From positions 27,032,502 to 27,096,501 of the forward strand of contig NC_056035.1 of NCBI RefSeq assembly GCF_004379255.2: DNA of 64,000 bases, read 5' to 3'. The stretch's first letter is position 1, and each line of letters starts with the position of its first letter. A program made the translations under genes and the position numbers. Shown one piece after another: positions 58,977 to 64,000 of this stretch. The DNA comes from Salvia splendens (taxonomy: Eukaryota > Streptophyta > Magnoliopsida > Lamiales > Lamiaceae). The notes beneath the pieces were generated by a model. It saw only the letters and a list, made by a program, of their open reading frames with translations. It was not told where the DNA came from and searched no databases.

Positions 58977-61931
58977 TGTCACGACCGCATTTTCTAAGGA
59001 TAGAAAACACGGTTGATCGCGACTAGGGGAGGATTAAAGAAGCAGGGAAGAAAGGGGAAAATCAACACAACTCAACCACAGCCCGAAACAAATGGGAATA
59101 GCTCGAAGTAAAATCAGAGTTTTAACAAAATAGACTTGAGTCTTTTAAGATGCACAACGGAAGCAAATGAACGCGGTTCCATGTATGAAGACATGAACCT
59201 CCGAGAGTCAAAATCTGACTGAATTAAATGTCTTGTCTCAATAGCACTTCCTCCACCACTTCGCTGCTCAACCTGCACATTTAGAAATATATGCAGAACT
59301 GAGTACAAAAAAAAGTACTCAGTGAACACATTGCCGAAAATTACACATATACATTTGAAAATATTGTCAAGCCATCATCACAGTAACACTCGGGGTGTTG
59401 TTGAAAAGACCCGAGCTTACTAAAAATATCACATTGGACTGCAGTCCCTTTTTCCTGTACTTAGCCATATCTGATCACATTTTGCCGTTGAGATGGTGTT
59501 CTCACACGGTCACCTTACATACATGTGCCGGGAAGGTGGCCACCTTCCACGGTCACCTTCTCTGCCCAATATGTCAGAGGTATCCTTGTGCCGGGAAGGT
59601 GGCCACCTTCCTCGGTCACCTGCTCTGCCCAACATGTCAGAGGTAGCTTGTGTACACTAGTCCGAGCGGGGACACCACCCTCACTGGGACCCGAATTCGA
59701 CTTATATCATCATTCATAATTCACTTGGCCTTAGCCAAATAGATAGGCATCATACACAAAACATTTATGGCAGGACAACATATTTAAAAAAAATCACGAA
59801 CATGTATTCGTGTTTTCATAAAATACGATTTGTATTTTAGTATAAGAAAGCTCACCTTGATCGTTTAGTTTCTTTAACTTGAACTTTCCTGACTCCACCC
59901 TTAACTCACAGAGATAGCCTTTTGAAAACAAACAACGTACTAATAAGACTCGAGAATTTCACATACTTATAGGAATGCATGCCCCTACTTTATTTCTTTT
60001 ATCATTTGCTCACCGTTAGAAAATTTTAGAAACTTGCATATTAATTAAATTGGGAAATTTAATTAATAGCACTTCTTTGTTAAACTTAATTATTTCTGTG
60101 ACTTGAGAACGTCGTCTCCCTCTTTCTTTCCATTTCCTTAGCGGCCGCCCTAGGCGTCGAGGGCGACGCCGGTCGGTCCTTCACATTTCCAGCTTCAACA
60201 TTTTCCGTTCAGAAACTTAGTAATTTATTCAGGGATTAATTTATTAAGCTCCAAGCTCAATTCATTAAATTAATTCCATCCCAACAATTAAAATCTCGGC
60301 CCAAACTAATATTTAATTTTTGGCCAAGTTGTTTAATTCATCACAACCCATTCAACAATTATAAGAATACTTCCTGGCCTAATTAAATTAGAGAGTCTGC
60401 CCAATTCCTTAAATAAAAACAGCCCATTATACCAATTAATTATTAGGGCCCAACCTAAAAAAAAATTGGCCCAAATCAAACAAAAAGCAACAATTTCCCT
60501 TACTCTCTCCATCTCGGTCAACTCCCTCTCTCTCTTTCTCACCATTCTAATTCATTTCTTCTCTTTCTTCGTTTTCCCCCAAATTCACAAAAGAAAGAAC
60601 AGTCTCTCCCCCCCCTCTCCTCTTTCTCTCCCTCGGCTACACTCACGCCGCCACCGCCGCTGCCGTACGCGCAGCTCGCCGTCGCTGCCCTTCACCTCTC
60701 CCGAGCCGCCGCCGCCGCCGCGGATCTGCCTCCTTCCTCTCCTCCTCCTTCTCCCTTCTCTCCCTCTATCTCTCTTCCTTTCCAGCCTCACGCCGTCGCG
60801 CCGCCATCCCCCCTCCGTCTTTCCAGATTCGCCGCTCGCTCCATCGCGTTGATTGTCGTTCGCCGCTGACGACGCTCGACATCGCCGCTGCTATCACGAC
60901 GCTGTCGGTGCAGCCGCCGATTCCCCGGAAGAGTTGCTGCTGCCGGGGGCCGCTGCCGGGAGACGCGACGCTGCTGCTGTCTCGCCGGGAAGACGCGACG
61001 CAGCTGCCGGGAGGCGCTGCTGTCCCAGCCTGCCGGTCAGCTTCCGATTGACTCCGAGTCCACCCCGAACCGACACCGCGCAGCTCCGAGCAACTCCGAA
61101 CAGCCCCGAAACGTCCCGAAACTAACCCGTTCTGCCCCGAAAGATAAGTTCCCTTTACCAAGTTCTTTCGCATTTCGAATTAATCGTGGGAGTGTTCAAT
61201 TGTGTTAATTGCTTGAGTTATGCGATTAGTTCAGATTATGGTATGTTTATGCATAAACTGATGATTGAAACTCGAAATTGGGAAAGGATTTTACCTCGAT
61301 AATCCGATATCGATTGTGAAATTGTAGGACCAAAAGGAGTAGCCCACTGTAATTCAATTGATTGAGCTCTCGGTTTCTTGAATTTTCTTGCTGCGGAAAC
61401 CGATCGGAGGAAAGAAATGGATTGAAGATTTAATATTGAGGGAGAGTAGTTAAAGACATGGGAGAGATTTAGCAGAGGAGAATGGGCGGTTTGGATGTGG
61501 GAGGAGGAAAATATCTTAGAATTTTTAATTAAAATGATTGACTTGGTGACCAAGTTAGATAAATTTGATTTATTTTTTTTATAGTAAATAATTGATTATT
61601 TATTTATTTACTTGTTTAACTAATTTGGTGTAGGTATAATCGGTTCAAGCTCGTGGCCGTCCGCGTTGAAGTACCCGATTTTCTTTAGAACGAAGGATGT
61701 ATTAAGTTAAATTTTCGTTGGACTTTTATTGAATGTATCGGACATTAAAATTTTAATTATGGGTCTTGATTCTTTTATTATACATATATATATTTTTTAT
61801 ATACTTGGCTGGCGTTAGAAACAACAACGACACTCTATCGTAGCTCAGATTTAATCGCATACACGTCACTTATATAGATAATCAAGCTAATAATATTGTT
61901 TCTAATAATATCGGTTTTAAGGGTCGTTACA
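58977..61931 (-). mobile_element. Tekay-type 3' LTR, minus strand
   Basis: On the minus strand it starts TGTAACGACCCTTAAAACC after AAATTTCTTTTAAGAGG and ends GCGGTCGTGACA. It is 2,955 bp long and close in sequence to the solo LTR at 44300-48911. It carries the repeat of about 66 bp with the 18-bp palindrome three times (59490-59645). The GC-rich stretch 60600-61140 gives several open frames on both strands that I regard as LTR leader. Confidence 0.88.
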
Positions 61932-62450
61932 TTCTACCCCTCTTAAAAGAAATTTCGTCTCGAAATTTAGGAGGTGTTTAGACGAAAAGCTCGGGATATT
62001 TCTCCTTCATTTTCTCTTCTAGCTCTCATGTTGCCTCTTCCTGTCCGTGGTTTTTCCACAATACTTTCACTGTAGTAATCGACTTATTCCGAAGCTGCTG
62101 CACCTTTTGATCTAGTATTTACACCGGCTTTTCTTCGTTACTCAGGTTAGGCTGTAGAGCGATTTCTTCGTGGCGCATCACATTTTTTTTTTGGTCGAAC
62201 ACGTACCTTTCAAGTTGGGAGACGCGGTATACGTTGTGTACGTTCCCCAAAGTTGGGTGGTAATGTCAAGCGTTTTGCTACTGGGCCCACTTCCTCCAGA
62301 ATTTCATAGGGTCCAATAAATCGTGGTTTTAGCTTACCTTTGAGTCCAAATCTGGTTATTCCTTTGGAAGGGGATATTTTCAAAAAGACTTTCTCTCCGA
62401 TGTTAAATTTCAATTCGGTTCGACGTTCGTTGGCATAGGATTTATTTATT
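61932..62450 (-). pseudogene. Tekay-type integrase end and chromodomain remnant, minus strand
   Basis: Minus-strand text GEKVFLKISPSKGITRFGLK and KPRFIGPYEILEEVGPVAKR is the same GPY/F module as at 50885-51040. Nearer the LTR, a chromodomain-like VKVLWKNHGQEEAT ends in an in-frame stop. Frame changes break the part between them (near 62220-62280). Upstream of about 62450 the similarity stops. Confidence 0.8.
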
Positions 62451-64000
62451 TATTTTTGGCGTTTTCTGCAGTGGTCAATGTCTTGCCTCCCATGAGGGTC
62501 TCACGCGAGGAAATATAGAGTTGATCTAACCGTTTTAACTTTGATAGGAACTAAATTTGGGATCCCAAGAGAAATATTCGAATCGTTCTTGCTTTGTGTA
62601 GGCTCCAAGATAACCATGAAAACAAAATAATTATAATTATTTCAATTACGTGAGTGTTTGGTTCACCACAAACTCTCACCAGTTGCTTGCAACAAAGGTT
62701 TTCATGAAGTGCAAAGGCTAGGCTAAATTGGGCTCATTATGCTGACTCCAAGAAAAGAAAAGATACAACTTCAAAGGGCTTGAGCTATACCCATAGGACT
62801 TGGAAATTTTATTGTGGGAAGAGCTTGTCGGATGGAATAAATTGCAAAAGTGGGGATATGATGAATAGAATGTAGATGTCAATAATAGATGACCAATAAT
62901 ACAATAAAAATGAAAAGTGAAGTAGAAAAGTTTCAAGTATCCCCAAATGATAGCAGGGAGACCTAAGATGGTTTGTTACAAATGGATTTGAAAAGAATAG
63001 GATAAACAAACAATTGCAATTTGCTCAACAACACTGTGATAGAAGATCATATCAACGAATTTTTTTTTTTTTTAAGTAGTTCAGGGAAACTGACTAATAA
63101 AGAGGGCAACAAGAGGAAACTAGCCAAGAGAGAAGCAATGTGTCAGCTTTAACATGGAGCTTGCGGAAAAGCTCAACTCAAGAGACAATAGTCATATTTG
63201 AATTCAGAAGATAAGAATACTCATGTAAAACAAAGAGCTTGTCAATAAGTATGTCTGAAAACACAAAGGGTCAAATATAAAAGGTTTAAGGTCTCACCAG
63301 ATGGCTGTTCCAATATAGTAAGACTGAAAATGATTGGGCTCAAGTGGATTTGAGAAAAAGAAGAATAGCAATGAACTACCCTTTTGGGTCAACAACATCG
63401 TGATACTATATCACGTTAACGAATTCACAAAGTTTACAACCAAATCACGGAAATTAACTAGTAGAGAAGACAATCAAAGCAAACTAGTTCAGGGAGAGAG
63501 CAAATTGCTTTAGACCCGGAGTTGCTGAAGATCTCAAAGCATGATGGAATAATTGTAGTGGAATTAATAAGAGGGAACTACTCATATAAAATAAAGAGCT
63601 TTTCAAGAAGCACTTTTGAAAACACAAAAGTCCACTAATGATCTTTGAAGAATATATTATCATTGAAGAGACAATAGTTTAGAGAAACATGTTCATTCTG
63701 AAGGCTATAAATAAAGCAGCTCCTAGTATAGGAGTTTGGTGGCAAGAATTCAGAGAGTCAAAGTATTGCTTTTATACAGAACGAGTAAAGAAAGACCGTA
63801 GTCACTGGAGGTTATCAGAAAACATGAGGGAGCAAGCTCAAAACTGAAAGTGATTCACAACCTTGACATAGAAGAGGAAAAATAATGGCACATTACCTTG
63901 CAAAAGAAGTCATTTAATATCTTAATTCAACAAAAGTATTTTCATCAAGGGGGATGTGAGAAAATGGGATTCAAGGGGACCCAAGTAAGCGCTGCTGATG
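62451..64000. other. Unassigned stretch with diverged direct repeat
   Basis: No gene is seen. Two diverged direct copies of about 250 bp lie about 415 bp apart (about 63000-63250 and 63420-63625). They share phrases such as AAACTAG...AGAGAGAAGC/AGAGAGCAAATTGC and ATAAAGAGCTT...AAAACACAAA. It may be a further retroelement internal region, but I cannot show this. Confidence 0.4.

Noticed and set aside
60466..61173. Several overlapping frames on both strands as genes
   Set aside because: They are inside the Tekay 3' LTR and match the leader region of the other LTR copy.

Overview
This is a stretch of nuclear DNA from a flowering plant, very probably a dicot. The evidence is a four-exon class III peroxidase gene with ordinary GT/AG introns, plant Ty1/copia, Ty3/gypsy (Tekay-type chromovirus) and Athila elements, and many short Stowaway/Mariner-type MITEs with CTCCCTCCGTCC ends. 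An asterid such as a Lamiales species would fit the MITE-rich character, but that is a guess. Nothing looks bacterial, organellar or viral.

Region by region: 1-3694 is the 3' part of a Ty1/copia element (integrase, RT, RNase H, 3' LTR) that ends inside an Athila-type element (3695 to about 9202). The Athila remnant itself carries a hairpin element flanked by (TA)n tracts (5800-7423). From 9203 to 26762 there are no convincing genes, only MITEs, a 1.1 kb fold-back element with a 7-bp target duplication (13775-14884), an almost perfect 2,869-bp tandem duplication (16540-22277) and decayed copia LTRs. An intact secretory peroxidase gene lies at 26863-29267, with a MITE in intron 1. From 29406 to 32960 a decayed minus-strand retroelement is split by a 1.95 kb solo LTR that holds two sister MITEs. 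A broken minus-strand gene of an unnamed plant protein family lies at 35733-36236.

From 42305 to 54705 lies the carcass of a minus-strand DEAD-box RNA helicase gene resembling plant RH16. It is interrupted by a Tekay-type solo LTR (44300-48911) that holds a copia solo LTR (45790-47334), and by a 5'-truncated Tekay element (50706-54599). At 55033-57778 is a complete, young, pol-less LTR retrotransposon with a 5-bp target duplication. It codes for a protein with repeated CWDPPG motifs and a zinc knuckle, plus an acidic second reading frame; the decayed element at 29406-32960 is a relative. The window ends in the 3' LTR and integrase end of another minus-strand Tekay element (58977 to about 62450) and unassigned sequence.

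Only the peroxidase looks able to make a normal host protein. The rest is a nested insertion record whose order can be read from target-site duplications. All family names come from recognising sequence by eye; no database search was run.
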